From assembly GCA_012841565.1 (NCBI GenBank), contig DUUM01000428.1, positions 62,001 through 126,000 on the forward strand: a stretch of 64,000 bases of DNA, in the 5' to 3' direction. A model generated the notes under the pieces. It made no database searches. It was given only the letters and a program-made list of their open reading frames with translations, and had not been told where the DNA came from. Shown here one piece after another: positions 26,921 to 37,584 of this stretch (position 1 is its first letter; each line of letters opens with the position of its first letter). The stretch comes from Candidatus Epulonipiscium sp. (GTDB taxonomy: Bacteria; Bacillota_A; Clostridia; Lachnospirales; Cellulosilyticaceae). Position numbers and translations under genes: made by a program.

Positions 26921-27901
26921 TCATATTCTTCCTAATGCTTTGTTCTGCTGATTTAAATAGTATGCTAATTCATGTTTTGCATTGGGTGTTACTTCAAATA
27001 CACAGAATTCTGGATTTACATCTTCAATGAGTTTTGCAATAGCTGGATGATCAAAGGGCTTATGAACATCTAAACTACCTATATGCTTTTTTAATACGCC
27101 AGTCTTTTGCCACGGTGTTGTGGCATTTTGATAATTTTCCAACTTATATAAATGGTTTTGCCTCATATAATTTTTAGGCAATGTTTTATTAACGTGCATC
27201 CCTTTAATGTAAGCACTGGTTTCACCTAAGTCTCTGACGATTTTTCTCATATACGCCACTGCTTGGTTTTCATTCCATATCTCAGGATTTGTTAGAATCA
27301 AATGAGAAGTATCTAGCAGATAACCTTTGTTTCTGTAGTTTATTTGCTCGATAAACCATTTTGTAAGTTCTGGGTCACAATATGTAAGCCCTGGCCACCA
27401 TAAGTTCTCAAATAATAACAAAGGTCCCTCTTCATCTTTTGGAAACGCTTGATTAACCAACTCTATAGTTGCCTCTAGTACCTCTTTGTCTGTGTACTCA
27501 TATTCCCATTTAAAGGTATCCTCCGTAATAACATGACTCACATGAAAGACCATGTACTTAACGTCTAATGCTTTAGCCATAGCGTACTGCTCTTTATACT
27601 GGTCTACAAGACATTGAGGGTCCGTCCCGCCATATAGTTCCTGTATTTGTTCTTCTCCCCCTACAGTCTCCTCCAATGCCTTCGCATCTTTATTCCAAAA
27701 ATCAAGCCACATAGGAAAAAATCTTAAATGCATTCCATAGGCAACGCCTGAAGGAACCTTTTCAATATCATAATTATCATGAATCATAATTTCAACACCA
27801 TCCATATGGTGCTTTTTCGCAAACTCCTGGATTTCTCCCCAGTCATTGTTAAACCAATCTAAGTATTTAGGAACTGTTGATAAATGAAATAAATAGCGCA
27901 A
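26921..27901 (-). CDS. Xylose-isomerase-like TIM-barrel protein
   Basis: A 326-residue protein resembling the sugar phosphate isomerase/epimerase and AP-endonuclease-2 superfamily. Likely metal ligands lie at barrel strand ends: Glu in LLLFENLWWPG near 170, Asp-His in LLDTSHL near 203, His in IKGMHVNK near 240 and Glu in CVFEVTP near 305. It starts with TTG after AAAGAGGAAA. It lies 25 bp after the YcxB-like gene and is probably co-transcribed with it. The reaction is unknown; an isomerase, epimerase or lyase are all possible. Confidence 0.8.
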   Translation of the reverse strand: MRYLFHLSTVPKYLDWFNNDWGEIQEFAKKHHMDGVEIMIHDNYDIEKVPSGVAYGMHLRFFPMWLDFWNKDAKALEETVGGEEQIQELYGGTDPQCLVDQYKEQYAMAKALDVKYMVFHVSHVITEDTFKWEYEYTDKEVLEATIELVNQAFPKDEEGPLLLFENLWWPGLTYCDPELTKWFIEQINYRNKGYLLDTSHLILTNPEIWNENQAVAYMRKIVRDLGETSAYIKGMHVNKTLPKNYMRQNHLYKLENYQNATTPWQKTGVLKKHIGSLDVHKPFDHPAIAKLIEDVNPEFCVFEVTPNAKHELAYYLNQQNKALGRI

Positions 27902-27926
27902 ATTATTTCCTCTTTCTAATTTTAAT

Positions 27927-28454
27927 TTAAACTCTTTTAAGTTTTAGTATCTTGGAATCTACAACTGCTTTAAGAATACTACGCAGGTCTTGTATCTCCA
28001 TCTTATCTAATGAATATTTAGGAATAATCTGAGCTTGTACCTTGTCCATAAACAGTCTAAAATCCTGTTTAGTTTCTACAATACGCACATAACTTTCCCA
28101 CTTTACATCTGCCTCCCCCTGGGAGGTTTTCAGAATTATTGCTTCTTTAGTAAAAATATAGACCACTTCATCTTTTAGAATTGGATTTTCAAGCAAAGCT
28201 ACTGTAGCTTTCCATACTTTAACCGGGATGGTCACAAAGAAAATAAATGGTGGTATCAGTAACATAAATGATTGTGTAAATCTGACGTCTAGTGAAGCGG
28301 CTGAGTTGATCATATTATACATAAACATGCCTAAGCTTACGATGCTTAAGACAAAAAAGATATAGTTTAGAGTTGTATTGTAGGCAACATATAGATTATA
28401 TCTTAGGCCATCTCTAAATCGTAATTTGGTTTTAATTTGTAAAGATTTTTCCAT
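27927..28454 (-). CDS. YcxB-like membrane protein
   Basis: A 175-residue protein with two hydrophobic helices (about 30-50 and 62-82) followed by a soluble beta-rich domain: VVYIFTKEAIILKTSQGEADVKWESYVRIVETKQDFRLFM. This layout matches YcxB-like proteins of Firmicutes, whose function is not known. AGGAGG precedes the ATG. It is probably the first gene of a two-gene unit with the TIM-barrel protein. Confidence 0.75.
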   Translation of the reverse strand: MEKSLQIKTKLRFRDGLRYNLYVAYNTTLNYIFFVLSIVSLGMFMYNMINSAASLDVRFTQSFMLLIPPFIFFVTIPVKVWKATVALLENPILKDEVVYIFTKEAIILKTSQGEADVKWESYVRIVETKQDFRLFMDKVQAQIIPKYSLDKMEIQDLRSILKAVVDSKILKLKRV

Positions 28455-28526
28455 TTTTTCCTCCTATGTTGTTTAGGCGTCTTCTAATATATTATCTATT
28501 TAGTATATCATGTTTTGATTTTATTT

Positions 28527-28583
28527 CACAATCAAAAAAGACTCTCTTAGGCAGTTACTTTTTTGCCCAAAAAAGTCTTTTGA
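28527..28583 (-). terminator. Terminator after tlpA-like gene
   Basis: AATCAAAAGACT and AGTCTTTTTTGATT form the stem on the minus strand, just after the stop codon. Confidence 0.75.
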
Positions 28584-28587
28584 TTTT

Positions 28588-29238
28588 TTATTGCTTTGCT
28601 GCTCTAACTTGATCGAGAATTCCTTCTAAGGTTTTAATATCTGTTCTTCCCATTATTGCCCCTAGGGACTGCCCATTTTCATCTATTACAAAGGTCATTG
28701 GAAGACTACTTGCTGACCACTGAACTGCTTGATCTCCATCTATATCAAATACAACGGGAAATGTAAGTCCCTCTCCGTCTAACCAGTCGACAAGTTTATC
28801 TTTAGACTTTTTTTCCCAAGTCTTTGTCATATTAACCCCTAAAAGAGCTACATCATCCTCATCTTTATGAGTATTATAAAATGCCTCAAGATCTGGCATT
28901 TCATCGATACAAAATTTACACCTTGTCGCCCAGAAGTTTAAAAATGTAATTTTACCTTTATAATCTGAAAGGCTTACTTCTTTTCCTTCTCTATCCAACA
29001 GGGTAAAGTCAGGTGCCATCATCCCAGGGGCTATTCCTATTTCTACATCTTTTTCTACTTTAGAAGTTTCTTCTTTTACTCCCTCTGTATCTGTGACTGG
29101 CTCTTTACTTTTATCCTGATTCTGCTCTACGGAACTCCCTCCATCTTCTACTACAGGGGGTGTTTCTGGTGGATTACCACAACTTGTCATCATTAGTGCA
29201 GAAATACTTAATACCATAAGTGCTATATACTTTTTCAT
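28588..29238 (-). CDS. TlpA/ResA-like thioredoxin-fold lipoprotein
   Basis: A 216-residue membrane-anchored thiol-disulfide oxidoreductase. The N-terminal signal ends in lipobox LMMTSC, predicting lipid attachment at Cys-20. A Ser/Thr/Glu-rich linker runs to about residue 70. The thioredoxin domain follows, with active site CKFC near 105-108 in FWATRCKFCIDEMP and the cis-proline SLPMTFVID near 180. It lies 9 bp after ccdA, which would supply electrons across the membrane. The partner substrates are unknown; no cytochrome c genes are nearby. Confidence 0.93.
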   Translation of the reverse strand: MKKYIALMVLSISALMMTSCGNPPETPPVVEDGGSSVEQNQDKSKEPVTDTEGVKEETSKVEKDVEIGIAPGMMAPDFTLLDREGKEVSLSDYKGKITFLNFWATRCKFCIDEMPDLEAFYNTHKDEDDVALLGVNMTKTWEKKSKDKLVDWLDGEGLTFPVVFDIDGDQAVQWSASSLPMTFVIDENGQSLGAIMGRTDIKTLEGILDQVRAAKQ

Positions 29239-29247
29239 TTTTTCCTC

Positions 29248-29949
29248 CTATACAATTAAAAAGTTTAATTTATTAAAAAATATCAGTAATCCAATTATAA
29301 TTAGTAATATACCGCTAACTATTTTTATTGTGCCAAAGTGCTTGTAAATCTTTTGTATGGAAGGCATGAGCCTTTCGATAAATAAAGCAATCAGTAAAAG
29401 TGGTATGCCAAGACCTAGGGTATAGATACTTAAAAGCAATATACCATTCCACAAAGTAGCTGCATTCGCAGCCATCATGAGTACTGACCCTAAAGCTGGG
29501 CCCATACACGGTGTCCAGCCAAAAGCAAAAGACATCCCAAATATGATGGATCCACCTAATGTCGGTACGACTTTCTTAATATGAATTCTTTTTTCTCTAT
29601 TCATAAAGTTAAAGTTAATAATTCCCATATAAAAAATACCAAATATAATAATTATGATGCCACTAACCTGTTGTAAAACAGCTCTGTTCATATTTAATGT
29701 TCGCCCTAATGTGGTTGCTGTCGCCCCTAAAAGCGAAAATACAATAAATAACCCAAATACAAATCCCAGTGCATTAATCATTAGTGTACGTTTATTATGA
29801 TTGCTGTTTTCTATCTCATCAATACTGGTTCCAGCTAAATAACTAATATATGTGGGAATAAGAGCTAGTACACACGGCGATATAAATGAAGCAAGTCCTT
29901 CTAGGAATACAACTGAATAAGTAAAATTGGTACCCAAATTTATGCCCAT
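29248..29949 (-). CDS. ccdA: CcdA-type thiol-disulfide transmembrane transporter
   Basis: Carries reducing power from cytoplasmic thioredoxin to extracytoplasmic thioredoxin-like proteins. The start at 29949 (MGINLGTNFT) follows GGAAGGAG; the longer open frame would cross a palindromic repeat. The 233 residues form about six membrane helices. Conserved features are ASFISPCVLALIPTY near 16-30 and FGWTPCMGPALG near 140-150, each with one of the redox cysteines. It is co-transcribed with the TlpA-like lipoprotein just downstream, a standard pairing. Confidence 0.93.
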   Translation of the reverse strand: MGINLGTNFTYSVVFLEGLASFISPCVLALIPTYISYLAGTSIDEIENSNHNKRTLMINALGFVFGLFIVFSLLGATATTLGRTLNMNRAVLQQVSGIIIIIFGIFYMGIINFNFMNREKRIHIKKVVPTLGGSIIFGMSFAFGWTPCMGPALGSVLMMAANAATLWNGILLLSIYTLGLGIPLLLIALFIERLMPSIQKIYKHFGTIKIVSGILLIIIGLLIFFNKLNFLIV

Positions 29950-29986
29950 ACATTTTCTCCTTCCTGAAAATCTCGTTTTACGTTTT

Positions 29987-30047
29987 GGGACGGTTAACAC
30001 ATATTTTGAATTTCTCCAAAAAATATTGATGTTTGTTAACCGTCCCC
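29987..30047. repeat. GGTTAACA palindromic repeat, copy 2 (both arms)
   Basis: GGGACGGTTAACA (29987-29999) is perfectly complementary to TGTTAACCGTCCC (30034-30046), with a 34-base centre. It is intergenic, upstream of ccdA. The arms match the single arms at 2714 and 55913. Confidence 0.8.
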
Positions 30048-30118
30048 TTTTCATTACTATACCGTGTTTTTACAATGTATTCAAGTTAAGTTATTTTATT
30101 CACAATTAAGTTTGTTTA

Positions 30119-30157
30119 CATAAATAAAAACCAATGTTTCCATTGGCTTTTATTTAT
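30119..30157. terminator. Terminator after the Spo0E-like gene
   Basis: ATAAATAAAAACCAATG pairs with CATTGGCTTTTATTTAT (one mismatch) around a TTTC loop. T-rich arms on both sides suggest a bidirectional terminator. Confidence 0.75.
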
Positions 30158-30159
30158 AT

Positions 30160-30330
30160 CTATATCGTTAGTTTAATATATGAGACTAATAGCTTATCTA
30201 TTTCGTTATTGATCTTTAGGACTTCTGGGGAGCTTAGGTTACTAATATCGTTCCCTATACTAGACTCCAACGCTTCACGTAGTTGCATAATTTGTTTTTC
30301 TAATGATTCCAAGCTTGTTTCACACATCAT
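30160..30330 (-). CDS. Spo0E-like sporulation regulatory phosphatase
   Basis: The start at 30330 is set by AAAGGAG eight bases upstream and gives 56 residues. Size, predicted helix-loop-helix form and the SPEVLKINNEIDKLLVSYIKL region match the Spo0E family, whose signature is a Ser-x-Glu-Leu-Asp motif; here it reads N-N-E-I-D. Family members dephosphorylate Spo0A~P and delay sporulation. The substitution leaves activity uncertain. It supports an endospore-forming host. Confidence 0.75.
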   Translation of the reverse strand: MMCETSLESLEKQIMQLREALESSIGNDISNLSSPEVLKINNEIDKLLVSYIKLTI

Positions 30331-30451
30331 AATAGATACTCCTTTGCCATATATATTGTTATTCATTAGTTTTTACCTAATGCAATATTATATGCATACT
30401 AGTTATGGCAAAAAGTGTCTCTTACTTATTCTTTTAATTTCGCCAATCTCT

Positions 30452-31387
30452 TTACTCTTGTGAGGCTTTTTTAAGATTATCCATTACACGCTTATTGAGC
30501 GCTTCAGCCGCATTATAGCCCATTTTCTTTTGTCTAAAGTTTATAGCAGCTGTTTCACAAATAATCGCTATATTTCTTCCTGGACGAATAGGTATTGTAT
30601 GGGCAACCACATCAACCCCTAATATATCTTCGTATTGATTGCCAAGTCCTAATCTATCATACTCCTTCTTTTTATCCCATAGCTCTAAATGGATAATAAG
30701 GTCTATGTTTTGCATTTGTTTTACAGATCCGACTCCAAAAAGTTGCTTAATGTCTACAATGCCGACACCACGCATTTCTATAAAGTGACGAATAACTTCT
30801 GGGGACGAGCCTAATAATGTAGATGCCGATACTTTTTTAATCTCTACAACATCATCTGCTACGAGTCTATGGCCTCTACGTATTAACTCAAGAGCTGTCT
30901 CGCTTTTACCAATTCCACTCTCACCTGTAATTAAAACACCCTCACCATATATATCTACTAAAACACCATGTACAGACTTTCTAACTGCTAGTTGGACATG
31001 TAACCATCTATTTGCTTCTGCTATAAAGGCTGATGTTCCTTCTTCTGTATGAAAAACAGGTATCTCATTTTTTCTCGCATGTTCTATTAAATCCGGGTAA
31101 GGTCCTAACCCACGACAAATCACAATACAAGGTATACTTGTAAACCTTAATAATCTTTCAAAACGCTTTGATCTTTCCTCTGGGTCTATGGTCTCTAAGT
31201 ATGCATCTTCTACTTTCCCTATTACTTGAAGACGTCCATCATCAAAATAGTCAAAAAAACCTGCTAACTGTAATGCTGGGCGATTCACGTCTGATTGTGT
31301 AATCTTTCTATCTTCATATGATATGCCAGGCGTTAATTCTTTTAACTCTAATTTTTCTACTAGTTTTTTTACACTCACCGAGTACAT
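30452..31387 (-). CDS. hprK: HPr kinase/phosphorylase
   Basis: Phosphorylates and dephosphorylates Ser-46 of HPr, the key step in Firmicutes carbon catabolite control. The 311-residue length is normal. An N-terminal regulatory domain (1-130) precedes the kinase, with Walker A GESGIGKSE near 154-162, VADDVVEIK near 178, and the signature MRGVGIVDIKQLFGVG near 205. AGGAGG precedes ATG. It lies 87 bp downstream of uvrC on the same strand, an arrangement seen in other clostridia. Confidence 0.96.
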   Translation of the reverse strand: MYSVSVKKLVEKLELKELTPGISYEDRKITQSDVNRPALQLAGFFDYFDDGRLQVIGKVEDAYLETIDPEERSKRFERLLRFTSIPCIVICRGLGPYPDLIEHARKNEIPVFHTEEGTSAFIAEANRWLHVQLAVRKSVHGVLVDIYGEGVLITGESGIGKSETALELIRRGHRLVADDVVEIKKVSASTLLGSSPEVIRHFIEMRGVGIVDIKQLFGVGSVKQMQNIDLIIHLELWDKKKEYDRLGLGNQYEDILGVDVVAHTIPIRPGRNIAIICETAAINFRQKKMGYNAAEALNKRVMDNLKKASQE

Positions 31388-31474
31388 AATATGCCTCCTT
31401 TATTTTTATATTTGTATTTTCTAATTATATCATCTTTTAGACTAATATGTCACTTACCCATCCTTTTATCTATT

Positions 31475-33307
31475 TTAATGTTTATTAAAAAAGTTATATA
31501 TACTTCCTGCTACATTTTCAGGTATTCCAGGTGCTTTTTTAATTTCTTCAATAGACGCTTTTTTAATTTTATCTAAACTACCAAAGTGTTGAATAAGTGC
31601 CTGTTTACGTTTTTTCCCAACACCTGGTATATCATCTATAATTGATCTTACCTGATCTCTTCCAAGTAGTTTTCTGTGGTAATCTATGGCAAACCGATGG
31701 GCCTCATCTTGTATTCTTGTAATCAATTTAAATCCTTCAGTTCCTACACTTAGTGGCAATTCCTTTTTCTCGTATAGTAAACCTCTGGTTCTATGCCGAT
31801 CATCTTTAATCATTCCACAAATAGGAATATTCAACCCTAAATCATCTACAACTTGCTGAGCCACAGAAACTTGTCCTTTACCACCATCTATTAAAATTAA
31901 ATCCGGTGTTTTACTAAAACTCGCTTCATCTTCCCCTTTTAAACGTACAAGCCGTCGTTCTAGTACTTCTTTCATACTGGCATAATCATCTGGACCTACC
32001 ACACTCTTTATTTTAAATTTACGATAATCACTGGGCTTAGGCTTGCCCCCTTCAAAAACAATCATGGATCCTACAGATTGAACTCCTTGAGTATTTGAAA
32101 TATCATAGGCCTCAATACGCATAATACCTGTTTCAAGTCCTATTGTTTCCTCTATTTCTCTTAAGGCACCTCTTGTTCGTATGTCCTCTTTTTTCATTTG
32201 CTCCCCAAATTGAGTTAAAGATATTTCAGCATTTTTTTGTGCTAATTCTAATAAACTATGCTTGGTTCCTTTTAAAGGCACCCGTAGTTCCACTTTTGCT
32301 TCTTTTTTCATAGAAAGCCATTCTTGCATGATTGTATTATCCTCTACATCTGATTGCAGGAGAATTTCCTTAGGAATAAAAGTTGCATCTGCATAAAATT
32401 GTAACAAAAAGTCATAGATCATCTTTTCTATTGCTATATCAGCTGTTTCCTCTAGTAAGAAATGTTCTCTTCCAACCAACTTTCCTATTCTCACAAAATA
32501 TATTTGTATTAAGGTGTCATTTTCCGAACGGGCATATGCTATTATATCTTGATCTTCCATAGAACTGCTGAGAACTGATTGTTTATGTTCTATATGCTTT
32601 ATACTATTGATCTGATCTCTTAATATAGCTGCTTTTTCAAAGTTTAATTCTTCTGCAGCATCTACCATATCTTTTTCTAATACTTTAATAACCTTACTAT
32701 ATTTACCACTTAAAAATGATAATACTTCATCCACTTCTTTTTTATATTCTTCTTCGGTAACAAACCCTGCGCAGGGTGCTTTACACTGCCCTATATGATA
32801 ATTTAAGCACGGCCTCTCTTTTCCTATATCCCGTGGCAATATCCGTCTGCAAGTACGCAGATGCCATGTTTTTTTAATAATCTCTATCAGTTCCCACATA
32901 GCTGTAGCATCTGTATAGGGTCCAAAATATTTGGATTTATCTTTTTTAATTGACCTAACAACACTTACCTTGGGGAACGCATTGTGAACATTAGCCTTTA
33001 TATAGGGATAGTGCTTATCATCTTTAAGTCTAATGTTATATCTTGGTGAATGCTTTTTTATAAGATTACTTTCTAATATGAGCGCCTCTAATTCTGAACC
33101 TGTTATAATATATTCAAACGAACTGATATTTTCAACCATCTTTTTCACTTTAATAGAGTGTCCCTTTGATTCTTGGAAATATTGTCTGACACGATTTTTT
33201 AAAACATTAGCTTTCCCTACGTATATAATTTGGTCAAGATTATTTTTCATTAAATATACCCCAGGGTTATGGGGTAATTTCTTTAGTTCGTCTTCAATAT
33301 TAAACAT
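31475..33307 (-). CDS. uvrC: Excinuclease ABC subunit C
   Basis: The dual-incision nuclease of nucleotide excision repair. 610 residues. The N-terminal GIY-YIG nuclease is visible in PGVYLMKNNLDQIIYVGKA (residues 15-34). The UVR motif lies near 205-240, the RNase-H-like nuclease in the middle to late part (YDISNTQG near 400, LILIDGGKGQ near 460) and the C-terminal helix-hairpin-helix pair in IDDIPGVGKKRKQALIQHFG. AGGAGGGG precedes ATG. uvrA and uvrB lie within 7 kb on the same strand. Confidence 0.97.
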   Translation of the reverse strand: MFNIEDELKKLPHNPGVYLMKNNLDQIIYVGKANVLKNRVRQYFQESKGHSIKVKKMVENISSFEYIITGSELEALILESNLIKKHSPRYNIRLKDDKHYPYIKANVHNAFPKVSVVRSIKKDKSKYFGPYTDATAMWELIEIIKKTWHLRTCRRILPRDIGKERPCLNYHIGQCKAPCAGFVTEEEYKKEVDEVLSFLSGKYSKVIKVLEKDMVDAAEELNFEKAAILRDQINSIKHIEHKQSVLSSSMEDQDIIAYARSENDTLIQIYFVRIGKLVGREHFLLEETADIAIEKMIYDFLLQFYADATFIPKEILLQSDVEDNTIMQEWLSMKKEAKVELRVPLKGTKHSLLELAQKNAEISLTQFGEQMKKEDIRTRGALREIEETIGLETGIMRIEAYDISNTQGVQSVGSMIVFEGGKPKPSDYRKFKIKSVVGPDDYASMKEVLERRLVRLKGEDEASFSKTPDLILIDGGKGQVSVAQQVVDDLGLNIPICGMIKDDRHRTRGLLYEKKELPLSVGTEGFKLITRIQDEAHRFAIDYHRKLLGRDQVRSIIDDIPGVGKKRKQALIQHFGSLDKIKKASIEEIKKAPGIPENVAGSIYNFFNKH

Positions 33308-33401
33308 TTTACCCCTCCTAATTTTATCTTATTATATCTAGTATATCCCCCTTCTGTGGAATAATCAAAGCAATTAAACTTCCACATTTTACTTATTTTG
33401 G

Positions 33402-33430
33402 TTGAAATATTATATAAAGTATACTATAAT
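33402..33430 (+). promoter_or_regulatory. Promoter of the plus-strand exported protein
   Basis: TTGAAA (33402-33407), 17-bp spacer, TATAAT (33425-33430). AGGAGG and ATG follow about 45 bases later. Confidence 0.75.
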
Positions 33431-33478
33431 TTAAAGTATCTATTGCTTTTAACACAATAATCTCAAGGAGGAATTTAT

Positions 33479-34558
33479 ATGAAAACACTAAAAAACAAGA
33501 AGTTTATTAGAAAATGTACCACCGTTTTTGTTGGAACATTACTGCTAACGACTGTTGTACAAGCTACATCACTCACAAAGAAAATTGATGCTACTTTTAA
33601 AAACATTCAAGTATACTATAATAACCAACAAAAAACCATGGCACAAGAACCATTTCTTTATAACGGGAGTGTTTATTTACCGGTTAGAGCTGTTTCCGAA
33701 CTAGTTGATAAAAATGTAGACTGGAATAGTTCTACAAACTCTGTATTTGTTACGGATAAGGGTGGGGTTGTATCAAGTGACTTAGAAGCTCAAATCGCTA
33801 CCAAGAACTTTGAAATTACAAAACTCATGACTGAAAAAAATTTATTGCAAAAAAAAGTTACAGAATTAGAGGCTGCGGCTAAAACCCCAGTGCCAGATAA
33901 AGACAAAGTAACATCAGGCGATCTCAAAGAAACCCTAAGCTACATAGAGAAGCATTTTGATTATAAGCACTCTATAGATTGGGATTTTAAACTTTCAGAA
34001 ACTGGTTCTCGTATCAATGTAGATGTTGGTTTTGATTCTAGGTACGATGATACCAAATGGGAACGCTTAACCAAATCAGAACGAGAAGCTTTCTTTAGAG
34101 ATGTGGCAAGAGAGATACGCGTTGATTTTAAAAATGCCGTCATTAATGGAAGCGTCATTGATAGACGTACAGATAAGACTATTGGAACATTTAGCTATTC
34201 ACAAAATAATACATTCTCTTACAATGATAATGGCTCAACTTCATTTACGACGTTACAAAAAGATCTTAAAAACCGTGTTAAAATAATAGATGGCACAAGT
34301 ATTCCTATCGATGATATTATCATTAAAGGAACTGGTGATGATATTACTTTCACAGTATATATAGACTTATATAGTCGTACACTTCAAAATGAGTGGGCCG
34401 ATGCTATGAGGGATAACCCACGCAAAGTTAGACTGGTAATGGAGTATATTCAAGAAGAAACCTTACGTGATTTCAAATATGCTACTATTCAAGGGTTTAT
34501 AGAAGATGTAGACTCTAGGAACACACTTGCTAAGTTTGATGGCAGAAGCCTTTACTAA
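33479..34558 (+). CDS. Exported stalk-domain protein of unknown function
   Basis: A 359-residue secreted protein. Residues 1-30 are a signal peptide (KKFIRKCTTVFVGTLLLTTVVQA). Residues about 35-100 hold one copper-amine-oxidase-N-like unit with SVYLPVRAVSELV. A short coiled coil follows (about 103-135, LEAQIATKNFEITKLMTEKN). Residues about 145-359 are an unrecognised charged domain. It resembles other clostridial surface proteins of this build; no enzymatic motif is visible. It has its own promoter and a strong terminator, so it is a single-gene unit on the plus strand between uvrC and uvrA. Confidence 0.85.
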   Translation: MKTLKNKKFIRKCTTVFVGTLLLTTVVQATSLTKKIDATFKNIQVYYNNQQKTMAQEPFLYNGSVYLPVRAVSELVDKNVDWNSSTNSVFVTDKGGVVSSDLEAQIATKNFEITKLMTEKNLLQKKVTELEAAAKTPVPDKDKVTSGDLKETLSYIEKHFDYKHSIDWDFKLSETGSRINVDVGFDSRYDDTKWERLTKSEREAFFRDVAREIRVDFKNAVINGSVIDRRTDKTIGTFSYSQNNTFSYNDNGSTSFTTLQKDLKNRVKIIDGTSIPIDDIIIKGTGDDITFTVYIDLYSRTLQNEWADAMRDNPRKVRLVMEYIQEETLRDFKYATIQGFIEDVDSRNTLAKFDGRSLY

Positions 34559-34564
34559 AGCATT

Positions 34565-34600
34565 AAAGCAGGGTACCTATAATAGGTACCCTGCTTTTTT
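34565..34600. terminator. Bidirectional terminator between the exported protein and uvrA
   Basis: AAGCAGGGTACCTAT pairs perfectly with ATAGGTACCCTGCTT, followed by T6 on the plus strand. Confidence 0.9.
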
Positions 34601-34605
34601 CTTCT

Positions 34606-37455
34606 CTACTTATTTTTTTCTAATTCCTTTTTAAGAAACTCCCCAGTATAGGAACCTTGTACCCTTGCTACTTCTTCTGGTGTACCAGTAGCTATAACTT
34701 CGCCACCTTTATTACCACCTTCTGGCCCTAAATCAATAATATAATCAGCTGTTTTAATCACATCTAGATTATGTTCTATAACCACAACTGTATTGCCACC
34801 TTCAATAAGGCGTTGCAATATAGCAATCAACTTCCTTACATCTGCAAAATGGAGTCCTGTCGTTGGCTCATCTAAAATATACATTGTTTTACCGGTGCTT
34901 CTCTTACTCAGTTCCGTGGCTAGTTTCACTCTTTGAGCTTCTCCACCTGATAGTGTTGTAGAGGGTTGTCCTAGCCTAATATATCCTAAACCTACATCAA
35001 ATAATGTTTCTAGTCTTCTTTGAATGGCCGGTATCTTCTCAAAAAATCCTAATGCCTCTTCAACTGTCATATCTAAAACATCCGAAATTGATTTACCCTT
35101 ATATTTCACTTCTAAAGTTTCCCTATTATATCTTTTCCCTTGGCAAACTTCACATGGCACGTATACATCAGGTAAGAAGTGCATTTCAATTTTAAGCATT
35201 CCATCTCCACTACAAGCCTCACATCTACCGCCTTTTACGTTAAAACTAAATCGTCCTTTTAGATAACCTTTCATTTTAGATTCTTGGGTTTGAGCAAAGA
35301 CATCTCTTATATGATCAAATATCCCTGTATAGGTTACGGGATTAGATCGTGGTGTCCGGCCTATAGCAGATTGATCTATATTAATAACCTTATCTAGGTT
35401 TTCTATTCCTAATATCTGATCATGTAAACCAGGTTTTACCTTTGCCCGTTGTAGCTCCTTGGATAAACTTTTTAACAATACCTCGTTAATTAGAGAACTC
35501 TTTCCTGAGCCTGATACCCCTGTGATACAAGTCATATTCCCTAATGGTATAGACGTTGTAACATTCTTTAAATTGTTTTCTCTTGCTCCCTGGATGGTAA
35601 TCCAATGACCATTACCTTCTCTTCGCTCACCAGATACTGCTATTTGTTTTTTACCACTGAGGTATGCGCCTGTTTCTGAATTTTCACAGGCAATAATCTC
35701 AGCCACTGGTCCTGATGCAATAACTTCCCCACCATGCTCACCAGCCCCTGGGCCTATATCTACAATCCAGTCCGCAGCAAACATTGTATCCTCATCATGT
35801 TCTACCACGATTAGTGTGTTTCCTAGGTCTCTTAGTCTTTCAAGGGTCTTAATAAGTCTGGCATTATCCCTTTGATGAAGCCCAATACTAGGCTCATCCA
35901 GTATATATATAACCCCAACTAGACCCGAACCTATTTGGGTTGCCAACCTAATTCTCTGAGCTTCCCCACCAGATAATGTACCGGCTGCCCTAGATAGTGT
36001 CAAATAATCAAGTCCAACATCCACCAAAAAGCCAATTCTCTGATTTATTTCTTTTAATATTTGAGATCCTATTTGTACCTGACGTTTTGTAAGTTCCATT
36101 GTTCTAAAGAAATCTTGAACATCGCCAATAGGCATTTCTGTTACCTTATGAATATTTGCATCCCCTACAGTTACAGCTAGTGCATTGGGGTTTAACCTAG
36201 CCCCTTTACAGGTTGGACAAGGTGTGTTGGTCATAAGGTCTTCATATCCTTGCTTCATATAATCAGAGGACGTTTCATGATATCTACGTTCAATATTGGC
36301 TAGAACACCTTCAAATGCGTAGTCATATTCCCGGGTTCCATATTCTCCGCTAAACTTAAACTTTACCTTTTCACCATTGGTACCATATAAAATCATATCT
36401 TGGATTTTTTTAGGTAACTTCTCAAAAGGGGTTGCCATATCAAATTTATATTTTGGCATTAGTGCTGCAAATAAGGCATAGGCATAACTTTCAGGTTTAT
36501 CTATAGATCCCCATCCTGGAGCTGCAATGGCGCCATCTGATAAGGAAAGGGTCGGGTTAGGAATGACTAACTCTGGATCTAACTCCATTCTATTCCCTAA
36601 GCCTGTACAGGTTGGACAAGCGCCAAAGGGGTTATTAAACGAAAATGTACGGGGTTCTATTTCATCAATGCTAATGTTACAATCAGCACAAGCAAAGCTT
36701 TGACTAAAGTTTAGTTCTTCCTGGCCAACGACATCTACAATTAATAATCCTCCTGTTAGATTCATTATGGTTTCTATTGAATCCGTAAGCCTTTTTTCTA
36801 TATCCTTTTTAATAACAAGCCTGTCTACTACAATTTCAATATTATGTTTTTTATTTTTATCTAACTCTATATTTTCATCTGATAAATCATAAACTTCCCC
36901 GTTAATACGTACACGGATATATCCTTCCTTAGATGCATTTTCAATTACTTTTTCATGCCTACCCTTACGCCCACGCACAATAGGTGCTAGAACCTGAATT
37001 CTAGTCCCCTCTTCAAGTTCCATAATACTATCTACAATTTGATCGATCGTTTGCTTTTTGATTTCTTTACCACATTTAGGACAATGGGGTATTCCAACCC
37101 TTGCATATAGTAGTCTTAAATAGTCGTAAATCTCTGTTACTGTTCCTACTGTAGAACGTGGATTTCTACTAGTTGTTTTTTGATCAATTGAAATCGCTGG
37201 GGACAATCCCTCTATATGATCTACATCTGGCTTTTCCATTTGCCCCAAAAATTGCCTTGCATAGGAAGATAAAGATTCTACGTAACGCCGTTGCCCTTCT
37301 GCATATATGGTATCAAACGCTAATGATGACTTACCTGATCCACTTAGCCCTGTAAAAACAATAAATTGCCCCCGTTCTAATTCTAAATCTATATTTTTTA
37401 GATTATTCTCTCTAGCACCTTTTATAATTATTTTGTTTTGGCTCTTATTATTCAT
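34606..37455 (-). CDS. uvrA: Excinuclease ABC subunit A
   Basis: Damage-recognition ATPase of excision repair. 949 residues, usual for UvrA. Two ABC ATPase modules are visible with Walker [20 protein letters not shown] near 35 and [13 protein letters not shown] near 640, and ABC signatures [12 protein letters not shown] and [12 protein letters not shown]. The zinc-finger cysteines are CPKCGK near 125, CADC...CPTCTG near 255-285 and CEACSGDG...CEVCQG near 735-760. uvrB lies about 200 bp upstream on the same strand, with a terminator-like repeat in between. Confidence 0.98.
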   Translation of the reverse strand: MNNKSQNKIIIKGARENNLKNIDLELERGQFIVFTGLSGSGKSSLAFDTIYAEGQRRYVESLSSYARQFLGQMEKPDVDHIEGLSPAISIDQKTTSRNPRSTVGTVTEIYDYLRLLYARVGIPHCPKCGKEIKKQTIDQIVDSIMELEEGTRIQVLAPIVRGRKGRHEKVIENASKEGYIRVRINGEVYDLSDENIELDKNKKHNIEIVVDRLVIKKDIEKRLTDSIETIMNLTGGLLIVDVVGQEELNFSQSFACADCNISIDEIEPRTFSFNNPFGACPTCTGLGNRMELDPELVIPNPTLSLSDGAIAAPGWGSIDKPESYAYALFAALMPKYKFDMATPFEKLPKKIQDMILYGTNGEKVKFKFSGEYGTREYDYAFEGVLANIERRYHETSSDYMKQGYEDLMTNTPCPTCKGARLNPNALAVTVGDANIHKVTEMPIGDVQDFFRTMELTKRQVQIGSQILKEINQRIGFLVDVGLDYLTLSRAAGTLSGGEAQRIRLATQIGSGLVGVIYILDEPSIGLHQRDNARLIKTLERLRDLGNTLIVVEHDEDTMFAADWIVDIGPGAGEHGGEVIASGPVAEIIACENSETGAYLSGKKQIAVSGERREGNGHWITIQGARENNLKNVTTSIPLGNMTCITGVSGSGKSSLINEVLLKSLSKELQRAKVKPGLHDQILGIENLDKVINIDQSAIGRTPRSNPVTYTGIFDHIRDVFAQTQESKMKGYLKGRFSFNVKGGRCEACSGDGMLKIEMHFLPDVYVPCEVCQGKRYNRETLEVKYKGKSISDVLDMTVEEALGFFEKIPAIQRRLETLFDVGLGYIRLGQPSTTLSGGEAQRVKLATELSKRSTGKTMYILDEPTTGLHFADVRKLIAILQRLIEGGNTVVVIEHNLDVIKTADYIIDLGPEGGNKGGEVIATGTPEEVARVQGSYTGEFLKKELEKNK

Positions 37456-37584
37456 TTCACACCTTCTATTGTAGTTTTTAGATTGCAGTTTTTAGATTAT
37501 AAATTTTATATATTAAGTTTTACTTATTAATTATATCATAATATATCTCGTTAGGAAACATATGTTCTAAAAGTGGTAAAAAAA